From NCBI GenBank assembly GCA_030041375.1, contig JASHOA010000091.1, forward strand, positions 62,001-126,000: 64,000 nt of DNA. The letters are read 5' to 3'. Below, in pieces: positions 33,178-41,700 of the stretch. The position numbers were made by a program, and so were the translations under genes. Under the pieces are notes generated by a model. It was not told the origin of the DNA. It saw only the letters and a list, made by a program, of their open reading frames with translations, and did no database searches. Origin of the DNA: Acetobacteraceae bacterium. GTDB taxonomy: Bacteria; Pseudomonadota; Alphaproteobacteria; Acetobacterales; Acetobacteraceae. Position 1 is the stretch's first letter; every line of letters starts with the position of its first letter.

Positions 33178-34218
33178 CTACTCGGCGGCGATCTGCGATG
33201 CTCCCGTCCCTTCGCGGTTCCAGCGCCGGTACCATCCGCTCGGGAAAAGCCGCGCCGCCACCTCGGCATCGAGCGCCGGACGGTAAGGCCGGCCACTGGA
33301 GCGGGTGATCGCGGCCAGTTCCGCGAGCCGCCTCGCCGCTTCCGAAGCCGCCTCGGGTCGCTTTGCCGCGTCACGCGTGGCCGCGGCGTCGCGCCAGATC
33401 GAGCGCCCGGCGAGGAAGCCGGATGCACCCGCCTCGCTCGCGATCCGCACCTGTTCCCGGAACGTCTCGTAGCCCACCCCCGCCGAGAGGATCACCCAGG
33501 GCAGGTCGCCGATCCGCTCCTCCAGCCGCCGGCACGCCTTGAGTGCCGCCGCACGCTCCTCCTCGCTCCCGACCGCGCCGGGAAACTCGACCTTCAGCAT
33601 ATCGACGCCAAGCGCCGCCGCCTCCGCCGCCGATTCGATGATCCCTTCCACCCGCCGGCGCTGCCACGCCGCCGCGTCCCGATCCTCGCCCGGCAGCGGA
33701 TACCAGATCGGCTCGACGACCAGGGGCAGCGACAGGCGTGCGCATTCTGCGGCGAGGCGACGCACCACCTCGCGCTGATGATCGGCGCTGTCGGCGTCGG
33801 GGCGGAAGAACCAGAGCAGCTTCAGCACGTCGGCCCCGATCATCTTCGCCTGCCAGACGCTCCAGCCTTCGCGCAGCCGCGTGCGTCGCGCTCCCGGCGG
33901 GATCTGGTAATCCTCGTTTTCGATGCTCGCCATCAGTCCGACGCTGCCCGGCAGTGCTCGTGACGCAATCGCCTGTGCGAGGCCGAACTCCGCATCGAGA
34001 AGAAACGCGCTGACCTCGGGCGCCAGCGCGCGGATCAAGTCGATCTTGGCCGCGACCGTTCTGCGATGGTCCACCCGCGCGGGGTCCGGATCGAGCAGCG
34101 CCTGGAAGTCGGAAAGGTGATCCAGGGCGCAGATCACGAAGAATCCATCCGCCGTGGTCACGCGCTGAAAGCTTCTGATCTTGCCAGGGTCGGTGGTGGC
34201 CGGAACGGCGCTCGTCAT
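33178..34218 (-). CDS. LacD-type class I sugar-bisphosphate aldolase family protein
   Basis: 346 residues, starting at ATG 34218 because AGGAG lies eight bases upstream (an ATG at 34227 is directly against that AGGAG). It has ALDHLSDFQALL, the Schiff-base lysine strand DMLKVEFPG (about residue 219), PWVILSAGVGYETF and GASGFLAGRSIW. These match LacD tagatose-1,6-bisphosphate aldolase and the related sulfofructose-phosphate aldolases. With an adjacent sugar kinase and ABC importer it should split a phosphorylated sugar. The substrate is not determined. Confidence 0.82.
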   Translation of the reverse strand: MTSAVPATTDPGKIRSFQRVTTADGFFVICALDHLSDFQALLDPDPARVDHRRTVAAKIDLIRALAPEVSAFLLDAEFGLAQAIASRALPGSVGLMASIENEDYQIPPGARRTRLREGWSVWQAKMIGADVLKLLWFFRPDADSADHQREVVRRLAAECARLSLPLVVEPIWYPLPGEDRDAAAWQRRRVEGIIESAAEAAALGVDMLKVEFPGAVGSEEERAAALKACRRLEERIGDLPWVILSAGVGYETFREQVRIASEAGASGFLAGRSIWRDAAATRDAAKRPEAASEAARRLAELAAITRSSGRPYRPALDAEVAARLFPSGWYRRWNREGTGASQIAAE

Positions 34219-34256
34219 TCGCTTCATCTCCTGTCTCTTGCTCTCATTTCGAAACG

Positions 34257-35498
34257 TCAGGTGTGGCTCGATCCCGGCTCTTCGCGCGCCCGGCCCAGCA
34301 CCAGCATCATTCCGGCAACGAACGTGTCGCCGAGACCGATCGTGCTCGCCGGGCGCTCGAGCCACGGTGCCGGGCAGGAGACGTGGTACCAGCCATCCTC
34401 CTCGGCGAAGGCGGGGTGTGGCAGGCGGAAGCTCGCCTCAGGCGGCGGCACATCGGGAACCACCGGCCGCCCGGAAGCGGCGCGGCTCGCGGCCAACAGG
34501 CAGCCGGCGAGCAGCGCCTGCTGCTCGCGCCAGGGATCGCCGCGCGTCACCGCGAGCGCCCAGTCATCGGCATGGATGCTCACGCGTTCCACGCCCAGCG
34601 TCTCCGCAAGATGCCGCGCCTTGGCGCGAACGGGCGCACCTCCCGGCAACAGCGCCGCCAGCTCGCTCAGGCTCATTCCAAGTGAAGTGACGCGGCCGGC
34701 CAGTGCGGCGAGCACGGCAGGGCGATCGTCGGGATTCGGAAAATCCCCAAGCTCGAGGTGAATGAGGGCAAGCCCGCCTTTACGCCAGCTCTCGGCAATC
34801 GCGGCCGCCTCGCTGAGCGTTGCGCCGCGCTCACCGGGGGGGATTGCGTTGAACCCGGCGAGTATCGCGCCTGCCGCCTCAGGGGCCAGGCGGCGGCTCG
34901 CCGCGACGAATGGTTCATCCTGATCCATTCCGTCATCGGCGAAGCGAACGATGACCCGCGTCGAGCGCTCCGGCACGATGCCGGCCACCGCCCGACCCGC
35001 CCCGTACTCGACGATGATATGAACTGGCTTTCCCGCAGCCGATTCCGGTGCGAGGTCCCCGGCACGCACCAGCCCGCCATCGGTTGCGACCAGGATCTCG
35101 GGGTGCAGGAGCGCGATCTGCTCGGCCGTCCTGTCCTCCAGGGACAGCAGCACCGGGGCGCCGAGCTGCGCCAGCGCATAGGCAGCCTGCGCGGCCGTGC
35201 CGCCCAGGCAAGCCCGGCCGCCGATCCGCTCGAGGAGCAGTCTCGCTGCGGTCGCCCCGCTGTGAAGCTCGCCGCCGATTCCTGCCGCGGCACGCCGCAG
35301 GAGTTCGTGCCCGAGCCAGACGGCATCGGAATCCGCGCTCGCGAGCAAAACCGCGACCGCCGCGTCGAGCCCGACCAGCCGGTCGATGCAGGCGCAGAAT
35401 CCGGAGAGAAAAAGCCGTGCTTCCCCGCCCGTGCGTCTGAGACGCGCTGCCGACCCGCGATAGGCCTCGGCCCAGTCGGGCTCCGCGAACGGCCTCAT
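34257..35498 (-). CDS. ADP-dependent glucokinase/phosphofructokinase family sugar kinase
   Basis: 413 residues of the ribokinase-fold ADP_PFK_GK group. Visible landmarks are LSGFCACIDRLVGL (N-terminal substrate strand), GGTAAQAAYALAQLGAP, VHIIVEYGAG (the HIILEY motif), LAGFNAIP and the C-terminal catalytic loop STIGLGDTFVAG with Asp as base. This family is best known from archaea and animals and uses ADP as donor, so it is unusual in a proteobacterial sugar operon. The ATG overlaps the upstream permease stop (ATGA). It probably phosphorylates the imported sugar before the LacD-type aldolase acts; donor and sugar need testing. Confidence 0.72.
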   Translation of the reverse strand: MRPFAEPDWAEAYRGSAARLRRTGGEARLFLSGFCACIDRLVGLDAAVAVLLASADSDAVWLGHELLRRAAAGIGGELHSGATAARLLLERIGGRACLGGTAAQAAYALAQLGAPVLLSLEDRTAEQIALLHPEILVATDGGLVRAGDLAPESAAGKPVHIIVEYGAGRAVAGIVPERSTRVIVRFADDGMDQDEPFVAASRRLAPEAAGAILAGFNAIPPGERGATLSEAAAIAESWRKGGLALIHLELGDFPNPDDRPAVLAALAGRVTSLGMSLSELAALLPGGAPVRAKARHLAETLGVERVSIHADDWALAVTRGDPWREQQALLAGCLLAASRAASGRPVVPDVPPPEASFRLPHPAFAEEDGWYHVSCPAPWLERPASTIGLGDTFVAGMMLVLGRAREEPGSSHT

Positions 35499-36346
35499 TC
35501 CTTGACCGCTCCCTGGGTCAGGCCCTCGATGATCCGGCGCTGGAAGAACAGCACCAGCAGTACCAGCGGCAGGGTCACGACCACCGACGCCGCGGCAATG
35601 TCGCCCCACGGGACGTAATAGAGATTCGTGAAGTTCGCGATCCCGACCGGAACGGTCTGGTGCGCGATTGTCGACGTCATGGCGAGGGCGAACATGAATT
35701 CGTTCCACGCCGCGATGAAGGCAATCAGCCCGGTAGTGACCAGGCATGGAACCGAGAGCGGAACGATAACCAGGAGCAGGATCCGCAATGGGCCGGCGCC
35801 GTCGATCCGTGCCGCTTCGTCAAGCTCCTCCGGGATGGTCTGAAAATAGCCGAACAGGACCCAGATGACCAAGGGCAGGCCGAGAGCGAGATAGATGATC
35901 ACCAGCACGACGTACGTGTCGAGCAGCCCGAGACTCGAGGCGAGCAGGTAGAGCGGCCCGACGATTGCGATCTGCGGGAACATGGAAACGGAAAGAATGA
36001 GCCCGAGCAGCCCGAAGCGTCTCCGCAGTTTCAGCCGCGCCAGCGCATAGGCCGCCGCGGCGCCGAGCCCGAGGCAGAGTGAGGTCGTCGCCGCCGCCAC
36101 GATGCAGGAATTGAGGACGTAGAACTGGAAATGCTTGACCGAGAAGATGTTCAGGTAGTGCTGCAGGATGAACGGATGCGGGATGAGGCTCGGCGTCGGG
36201 CTCACCAGCGCCCGATCGAGCTGAAACGAGGTCGAAAGCTGCCAGAGAAAGGGACCCGCGGACCAGAGCACGATCGCCGCTGCGCCCGCGAAGAAGAGCA
36301 CGTTCCGCCTGCCGCTTCGCCGGAGTCCCAAGCCGGCCACCATCAT
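35495..36346 (-). CDS. Sugar ABC transporter permease, MalG type
   Basis: 283 residues with six membrane helices and the MalG-like EAA loop EELDEAARIDGAGPLRILLL. It ends in the usual RRIIEGLTQGAVKE. It starts at ATG 36346, overlapping the stop of the MalF-type permease (ATGA). It forms the inner-membrane channel with its partner for the sugar bound by the 37313-38695 protein. No ATPase gene for this carbohydrate importer lies in the cluster, so a shared ATPase elsewhere is implied. Confidence 0.9.
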   Translation of the reverse strand: MMVAGLGLRRSGRRNVLFFAGAAAIVLWSAGPFLWQLSTSFQLDRALVSPTPSLIPHPFILQHYLNIFSVKHFQFYVLNSCIVAAATTSLCLGLGAAAAYALARLKLRRRFGLLGLILSVSMFPQIAIVGPLYLLASSLGLLDTYVVLVIIYLALGLPLVIWVLFGYFQTIPEELDEAARIDGAGPLRILLLVIVPLSVPCLVTTGLIAFIAAWNEFMFALAMTSTIAHQTVPVGIANFTNLYYVPWGDIAAASVVVTLPLVLLVLFFQRRIIEGLTQGAVKE

Positions 36347-37290
36347 CGCTCCTGCCGCCTGAGACTGTGGGCGATCAGGATCCCGAAACAGAGCGCGATC
36401 GCCGCTTCGGTCGCGAACATCGCCGTCGCCAGCGCCGAGCCGTAACCGAACTCCAGCGCCGAGAAGAGGGTTTTGTAGGTGAGGGTGGAGAGCACTTCGG
36501 TCGAATCGGCGGGGCCGCCGCCCGTCAGCACATAGACGAGATCGAAGATGCGGAACGCATCGAGCGCGCGAAACATCGCCGCGATCAGGAGGATCGGGGT
36601 GAGCATCGGCAGGCGCACGCGCCAGAATGCCTGCCATGCTCCCGCGCCGTCGATCCGCGCGGCTTCCAGCAGGGAACCCGGAATGGTCTGCAATCCGGCC
36701 AGCAGCAAGAGCGCCATGAACGGCGCCGTCTTCCACACGTCGGCAATGACGATCGTGCCGAGCGCCGTGTTCGGCGAGCCGTACCAGTCGATGTTGCCGC
36801 CGATCAGATGCAGCGAACGCAGCATCCAGTTCACCAGGCCGTTCTGGCCGTCAAACAGCCAGCCGAACATCTTGGAAGTCACCACGGTGGGCATGGCCCA
36901 CGGAATCAGCATCGCCGCCCGTACCAGCCCGCGCCCGGGGAACCACTCGACCAGCAAGAGCGCCATGCCGAGGCCAATCACCGTTTCCGCCAGGGTGGAG
37001 ACGGCGGTGAACTCCAGCGTGTGCCGCCACGCACTCCAGAAATCGGGATCGGCGGCAAGCGTCCGGTAGTTGAGCCACCCGACGAACCGGTTTTCCCGGG
37101 TCGCCAGCATGGTGTTGTGCAACGAGAGCCACAGTCCACCGAGGATCGGATAGACGCAGACACTGCCAAGAGAAATCGCGGTCGGCAGCAGAAGGAGCAG
37201 CGGCGGCCAATCGATCCGCCTGGTCCGGGTGATGGCAAAGGCGGGCGGCGCCCGGGTGATGGCGCCGCCCGCCGCCGCGACCCTGCTCAC
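36343..37290 (-). CDS. Sugar ABC transporter permease, MalF/UgpA type
   Basis: About 315 residues from a GTG at 37290, just past the binding-protein stop; an in-frame GTG at 37350 lies inside that gene and is less likely. There are six helices, with an EAA loop SLLEAARIDGAGAWQAFWRV. The periplasmic region FVGWLNYRTLAADPDFW is typical of CUT1 permeases. It pairs with the MalG-type protein. Confidence 0.88.
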   Translation of the reverse strand: MSRVAAAGGAITRAPPAFAITRTRRIDWPPLLLLLPTAISLGSVCVYPILGGLWLSLHNTMLATRENRFVGWLNYRTLAADPDFWSAWRHTLEFTAVSTLAETVIGLGMALLLVEWFPGRGLVRAAMLIPWAMPTVVTSKMFGWLFDGQNGLVNWMLRSLHLIGGNIDWYGSPNTALGTIVIADVWKTAPFMALLLLAGLQTIPGSLLEAARIDGAGAWQAFWRVRLPMLTPILLIAAMFRALDAFRIFDLVYVLTGGGPADSTEVLSTLTYKTLFSALEFGYGSALATAMFATEAAIALCFGILIAHSLRRQER

Positions 37291-37312
37291 GTGGGGCAGC
37301 GATGGCTCCCGC

Positions 37313-38695
37313 TCATGAGCCCACGATGGTGGCGATTCTTTCCTTCGCACCGGAAAGCGCCTGCTTCACGTTGCCCTCGGCAAGCGCCCGCGACACCGCG
37401 GACTGCAGCACCAGGGTCACCTGCGCATATTTCGGCGTCACCGGGCGCGGCGTTGCACCCACGAAAACGGGCTTCAGCGTCTGCATGAAGGGCTGGCTCT
37501 TCGCCAGCGCCGGCTCGTCGAACACCGCCGCCCGTGTCGGCGCCAGCCCGAGTTCGGTTGCGAAATGAAGCTGCGTCGCCGGCGAGGACATCCAATGCAC
37601 GAAGTCCAGCGCCGCCTCCCGTTTCTTGGTCGAGGCATTGACCCCGTACTGGTAGCCGCCGAGGCAGGCGGAACTCTGTCCGCCCGCAAAATGCGGCAGC
37701 GGCGCCACGCCGACCTTGCCGACCACCGAGGAGACTTTCGGGTCCTGCGCAATCGTATAGACATAGGACCAGTTGCGCAGGAACGCCGCCTGCCCGCCGG
37801 TGAACGGCCGGCGTGAGGGCTCCTCGTCCCAGCTCAGGACATCCTGCGGCGAGATCTTGGTGCCGGCGATCGTATCCCGCATGAACTCCACTGCCGCCAC
37901 GGTCTTCTCTTCGTCGAGCAGCACGGTCTTGCCGTCCGGCCCCAGGATCGCCCCGCCGTTCCCGGTGATGAACGACACGAGGTCGCAGACCAGCACTTCC
38001 GCCTGTTTCCCCTGCCACAGGAACCCGAACCGCGCGCCACCGGATTTCTGGGTCGCCTGCGCGATCTTCACCAGCTCGTCCCAGGTCTCGGGCACCTTCG
38101 CGCCGCCCAGGAGATCGGTCCGGTAGTAGAGCATCCCGGAATCGATGAACCACGGCAGGGCGGTGAGTTTCCCGCCCCAGGTGCAGGCCACGCCGACGCC
38201 GGGAAAATAGTCCTTCCGCACCTCGGCGCCGAACGCATCGTCCAGGGCCAAAGCCCAGCCCGCGCCGGCGAACTCGGCGATCCAGATCACGTCCTGGGTG
38301 AACACGTCTGGCGAGCCGTTCCGCCGCGCAAGCTGCTGCACCAGGAGCTGATGCACGGCTGTCGAGTCCGAGGGCGGCGGCAGCTCGTCGTAGCTCACAT
38401 GCACCCGGCCCTGGCTCGAGTTGTACATCTCGACGACCTGGGCGACGGTCTCCTTGCCGAAGAATTTTGCGCTCGCGAAACCGATTTCGGTCCGATCGGC
38501 GGCCCTTGCCCGCCGCGCAGCCCCAAGCGCAGCGGCACCCAGCGCGACCCCGCCGAGAAAGGCCCGCCGCCCCGACCCGGCTCGTGGCTGCCCGGTCAGG
38601 TCATGCGGCATCGCTTCCACTGTCTCTGACGGATCGGAACCAGCCCCGGACCCTCTCTCTGCCGCGCCGCGCGGCATCTTGTCGCTCTTGGACAT
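37313..38695 (-). CDS. Sugar ABC transporter substrate-binding protein (CUT1, family 1)
   Basis: 460 residues. A long N-terminal extension leads to a twin-arginine-like signal (SGRRAFLGGVALGAAALG, cleavage near ARAADR at about residue 66). The mature domain has the family-1 features DVFTQDVIWIAEFAGAGW and TALPWFIDSGMLYYRTDLL. It is the first gene of the minus-strand sugar cluster, with AGGAG about ten bases before the ATG, divergent from the DeoR regulator. The ligand is unknown; the LacD aldolase suggests a hexose or hexose derivative. Confidence 0.9.
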   Translation of the reverse strand: MSKSDKMPRGAAERGSGAGSDPSETVEAMPHDLTGQPRAGSGRRAFLGGVALGAAALGAARRARAADRTEIGFASAKFFGKETVAQVVEMYNSSQGRVHVSYDELPPPSDSTAVHQLLVQQLARRNGSPDVFTQDVIWIAEFAGAGWALALDDAFGAEVRKDYFPGVGVACTWGGKLTALPWFIDSGMLYYRTDLLGGAKVPETWDELVKIAQATQKSGGARFGFLWQGKQAEVLVCDLVSFITGNGGAILGPDGKTVLLDEEKTVAAVEFMRDTIAGTKISPQDVLSWDEEPSRRPFTGGQAAFLRNWSYVYTIAQDPKVSSVVGKVGVAPLPHFAGGQSSACLGGYQYGVNASTKKREAALDFVHWMSSPATQLHFATELGLAPTRAAVFDEPALAKSQPFMQTLKPVFVGATPRPVTPKYAQVTLVLQSAVSRALAEGNVKQALSGAKERIATIVGS

Positions 38696-38722
38696 CCGAC
38701 TTTTCTCCTGTGTCGTCCCGCT

Positions 38723-38747
38723 GAAACATGCTGTTTTTTGCTGTTTC
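38723..38747. promoter_or_regulatory. Candidate DeoR-type operator between sugar cluster and regulator
   Basis: GCTGTTT occurs twice in direct orientation (38730-38736 and 38740-38746), exactly 10 bp apart, one helical turn. The same stretch carries the inverted pair GAAACA (38723-38728) and TGTTTC (38742-38747). DeoR-family proteins commonly bind short repeated sites like this. It lies in the 98-base divergent gap and could control both directions. I could not assign convincing -35/-10 boxes. Confidence 0.5.
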
Positions 38748-38793
38748 TAGCGTGAATATTGACACTATGTGCAGATCGTATCAAGAGTCAAGC

Positions 38794-39624
38794 ATGAACA
38801 CGCATAGCTCGGCAGACCAACCGCCCACGCCCTCCCCACCGGAAACGGCCGGCCTCGCCCTTCCCGCCAGCCGCCGGAGCGCCCTGATCCGGTTCGTGCT
38901 CGAACAGGGCCAGGCCACGGTGCTCGAACTCTGCCAGCGCTTTCAGGTCTCTGCTGACACGATCCGCCGGGATCTCGATCTCCTGTCGCGGCGCGGCCTG
39001 CTCAGCCGCACCCATGGCGGTGCCGTGGCTGCCGCGCCGCTGGTCGGCGCGGACGCTCCCTTTACGGCGCGGCTGAATGCGCACCGCGAGGCGAAGGCAA
39101 GGATCGCCCGCGCCGCAGTGCGCCTCGTCGCCGGCGGCGAAACCCTGATCGTGAATGGCGGCTCGACCACGCTCGCCTTCGCACGCGAACTCCCGAATGT
39201 CGGCGAACTCACGGTCGTCACCAACAATCTCGGCCTTCCCTCGGTCCTCGCGCCGGGTGCGGTGCGCGACCTCTATCTGCTCGGCGGCCAGGTGCGAAAC
39301 GAATCGCAGGTCACGCTCGGTCCGGTCGCCTTCGCCGGCACCGGGAGCATCCATGCCGACACCGCGGTCATCAGCGTCGGCGGCATCTCTCCGGCCGGCC
39401 TCTCGACCACATTGCTCGCCGAAGCCTCGATGATCGCGGCCATGATCGCCGCCTCGCGGCGCGCGCTCGTGCTCGCCGATGCGAGCAAATTCGACCACAA
39501 CGCCTTTGCGCACATCGCCCCGCTCGGCCCGAAGCAAACCCTCGTTACCGACAACGCGCCCCCGCCGGAGCTTGCGCAGGCACTCGCCGATGCCGGTGTG
39601 GACGTCATCGTCGCCGGCACTTGA
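38794..39624 (+). CDS. DeoR-family transcriptional regulator
   Basis: 276 residues from the ATG at 38794 (an ATG at 38767 is also in frame). The N-terminal winged helix contains VLELCQRFQVSADTIRRDLD and SRRGLLSRTHGGAV, the DeoR signature. The C-terminal sugar-phosphate sensor domain has NGGSTTLAFAREL, VTNNLGLPSVL and LADASKFDHNAFAHI. It probably represses the divergent ABC/kinase/aldolase cluster and responds to a phosphorylated intermediate made by the kinase. Confidence 0.9.
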   Translation: MNTHSSADQPPTPSPPETAGLALPASRRSALIRFVLEQGQATVLELCQRFQVSADTIRRDLDLLSRRGLLSRTHGGAVAAAPLVGADAPFTARLNAHREAKARIARAAVRLVAGGETLIVNGGSTTLAFARELPNVGELTVVTNNLGLPSVLAPGAVRDLYLLGGQVRNESQVTLGPVAFAGTGSIHADTAVISVGGISPAGLSTTLLAEASMIAAMIAASRRALVLADASKFDHNAFAHIAPLGPKQTLVTDNAPPPELAQALADAGVDVIVAGT

Positions 39625-39813
39625 ACGGCGCGGTTTCCGGCTCGCCGGCCATTATTGCTCCTTGACCAAGCTGGCTACGATTCTCCTCTTGCTGCGGGGC
39701 AAGATGCTCGTCACAGCCTTCTGGCGCCAGGCAGAGCCGCCCCACCTGATGTCGTCGTGTTCGTCGAGGATCAATAGATCGTGTGTGGAAACGCGGCCCG
39801 CCACCGTATGCGG

Positions 39814-39996
39814 TCAAACCCCCTTGAGCACGACGCTCGGACGCGGGGTCGGTGCGATCCAGCGCGCGACTGGTTCTCCGGTTTGCGGATCGAGTGACCA
39901 CGCCAGGGACAACACCGGTTTCCGACCGGCCCCCGGGCCTGTCTCCGTATCGGTTGCGTGTTCGAGGATGGTGGGAAGCTCGAGGTGCCTGGTCAT
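39814..39996 (-). CDS. Small protein of unknown function (60 residues)
   Basis: Starts MTRHLELPTILEHATDTETG and ends with TPRPSVVLKGV. It is preceded by an excellent ribosome site AAAGGAGC nine bases upstream of the ATG. It contains WSLDPQTGEPVARWIAP, which looks like a structured core rather than random sequence. No signal peptide or membrane helix. It lies alone in the 630-base gap between the DeoR gene and gltX; the rest of that gap (39625-39813 and 39997-40256) shows no other gene, only the hairpin at 40164-40210. I do not recognise a family. Confidence 0.55.
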   Translation of the reverse strand: MTRHLELPTILEHATDTETGPGAGRKPVLSLAWSLDPQTGEPVARWIAPTPRPSVVLKGV

Positions 39997-40163
39997 TGCT
40001 GCGCTCCTTTCGACGGCACCCTTGAACACCAGTCGCGGCTGAAGAACTGTTACCCGGGTCACAATCGCACTGAAATTTCCGCAGCGGCTCGACGATACCG
40101 GATGGCCTCTAAGCGTCCGCCACTGCCCGCCCGCCGCGGCGATCGCGCGACTCTTTGCCTTGC

Positions 40164-40210
40164 GCCCGCGATTCACGCCTTCGGCCTGGCTGCCTGCGGC
40201 GATCGCGGGC
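40164..40210 (-). repeat. Partial repeat: hairpin 1 of the double-hairpin element only
   Basis: GCCCGCGATTCACGCC (40164-40179) and GGCGATCGCGGGC (40198-40210) match the two arms of hairpin 1 as found in copy C, but the loop between is different and hairpin 2 and the TA edges are missing. It stands 46 bases upstream of the gltX ATG, so it could affect gltX expression. Confidence 0.6.
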
Positions 40211-40256
40211 CGTGCGCCGCCTCGCCCCTCCGCAGGCGCTGGTCTAGAACGGCGGC

Positions 40257-41648
40257 ATGACCGTCCGCACCCGCTTCGCCCCGAGCCCGACTGGCACGCT
40301 GCATATCGGCTCCGCCCGCACCGCCCTCTTCAACTACCTCTTCAGCCGCCATCACGGCGGGACCTACCTGCTCCGCATCGAAGATACCGACCGGGCGCGG
40401 AATACCGAGCAGGCGGTCCAGGCCATCATCGACGGGCTGGAATGGCTTGGCCTGTCGCCGGACGAACCGCCCGTCTTTCAATCGACGCGGGAAGCCAGGC
40501 ACGCCGAAGTCGCCCGCGAGATGCTGGCCAGGGGGCAGGCCTATCGCTGCTACTGCACGCCTGAAGAACTCGCCGAGATGCGCCGCCGTGCCGAGGCGGA
40601 AGGAAGGCCGCCGCGCTACGACGGACGCTGGCGCGACCGGGACCCGAAGGAGGCACCAACCGGGGTGACGCCGGCCATCCGCCTCAAGGCGCCGCGCGAT
40701 GGCGAAACGGTCATCGAAGATCTCGTGCAAGGGACCGTCCGGGTCGCCAACGCCGAACTCGACGACATGATCATCCTGCGTGGCAACGGCGCCCCCACCT
40801 ATCAGCACGCCGTGGTGGTGGACGATCACGACATGGGAATTTCCCACGTCATCCGCGGCGACGATCATCTGACCAACGCGTTCCGCCAGATGCAGATCTA
40901 CCGCGCGATGGACTGGGAACCGCCGCGCTTCGCACATATCCCGCTGATCCATGGCGCGGATGGAGCGAAGCTTTCCAAGCGCCACGGGGCACAGAGCGTC
41001 GTCGAGTTCCGTGAGATGGGTTTCCTACCCGAGGCACTGTGCAATTACCTGCTGCGGCTCGGCTGGGGCCACGGCGATGCCGAGGTGCTCTCCCGCGAGG
41101 AAGCAATCCGCCTCTTCGATCTCGACGGGGTCGGGCGGGCGGCCGCCCGCATGGACTACGCAAAGCTCACCCACCTCAACGCGGTCTGGCTCAGGCGCGC
41201 GGATGACGAGCGGCTGACCAGGGAGGTGGTGCAGCGCCTTGGCGCATCGGCCGAGGCGGCGGGGCGCATCCAGACGCTGATGCCGGCACTCAAGGAGCGG
41301 GCCAGGACGCTGAACGAACTGGCCGCCTCGGCCCGGTTCCTGACCGTCCGCCCGCCGCTGGCAATGGAGTCGAAAGCAGAGGCGCTGCTGACGCCGACCA
41401 CAAGGGGAATGTTGGCCGAGCTTGCCAGGGCGCTGGGAAAGGTGGCCTTCGCCCCGCCCGCGCTCGACGCCGCGCTCAGGGACTTTGCCGCAGCACGGGG
41501 AGAGAAACTCGGTGCGGTGGCGCAACCGCTACGCGCGGCGCTGACCGGCGCGGTCTCGAGCCCGCCGATTGACGCCGTGCTGACGGCACTGGGCCGGGAG
41601 GAGACGCTGGCCCGCCTGGCCGCGGTGGCAGGGGCCCCGGTTACCTGA
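40257..41648 (+). CDS. gltX: Glutamyl-tRNA synthetase
   Basis: 463 residues, class I synthetase. The HIGH motif appears as LHIGSARTALFNYL and the KMSKS motif as GAKLSKRHGAQSV. The N-terminal TVRTRFAPSPTGTLHIG is diagnostic. It charges tRNA-Glu, and in many Alphaproteobacteria also tRNA-Gln for later amidation. Length is typical. A partial palindromic repeat lies just upstream. Confidence 0.95.
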   Translation: MTVRTRFAPSPTGTLHIGSARTALFNYLFSRHHGGTYLLRIEDTDRARNTEQAVQAIIDGLEWLGLSPDEPPVFQSTREARHAEVAREMLARGQAYRCYCTPEELAEMRRRAEAEGRPPRYDGRWRDRDPKEAPTGVTPAIRLKAPRDGETVIEDLVQGTVRVANAELDDMIILRGNGAPTYQHAVVVDDHDMGISHVIRGDDHLTNAFRQMQIYRAMDWEPPRFAHIPLIHGADGAKLSKRHGAQSVVEFREMGFLPEALCNYLLRLGWGHGDAEVLSREEAIRLFDLDGVGRAAARMDYAKLTHLNAVWLRRADDERLTREVVQRLGASAEAAGRIQTLMPALKERARTLNELAASARFLTVRPPLAMESKAEALLTPTTRGMLAELARALGKVAFAPPALDAALRDFAAARGEKLGAVAQPLRAALTGAVSSPPIDAVLTALGREETLARLAAVAGAPVT

Positions 41649-41700
41649 ACAGAGGACCGTGCTATGCTTCTCACGGACATCCACGAAGGGAAGGAATGTC

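Noticed and set aside
38696-38793. Sigma-70 promoter TTGACA near 38759 for the DeoR gene
   Set aside because: No acceptable -10 box at 16-18 bases; the nearest TATCAA is only 14 bases away.
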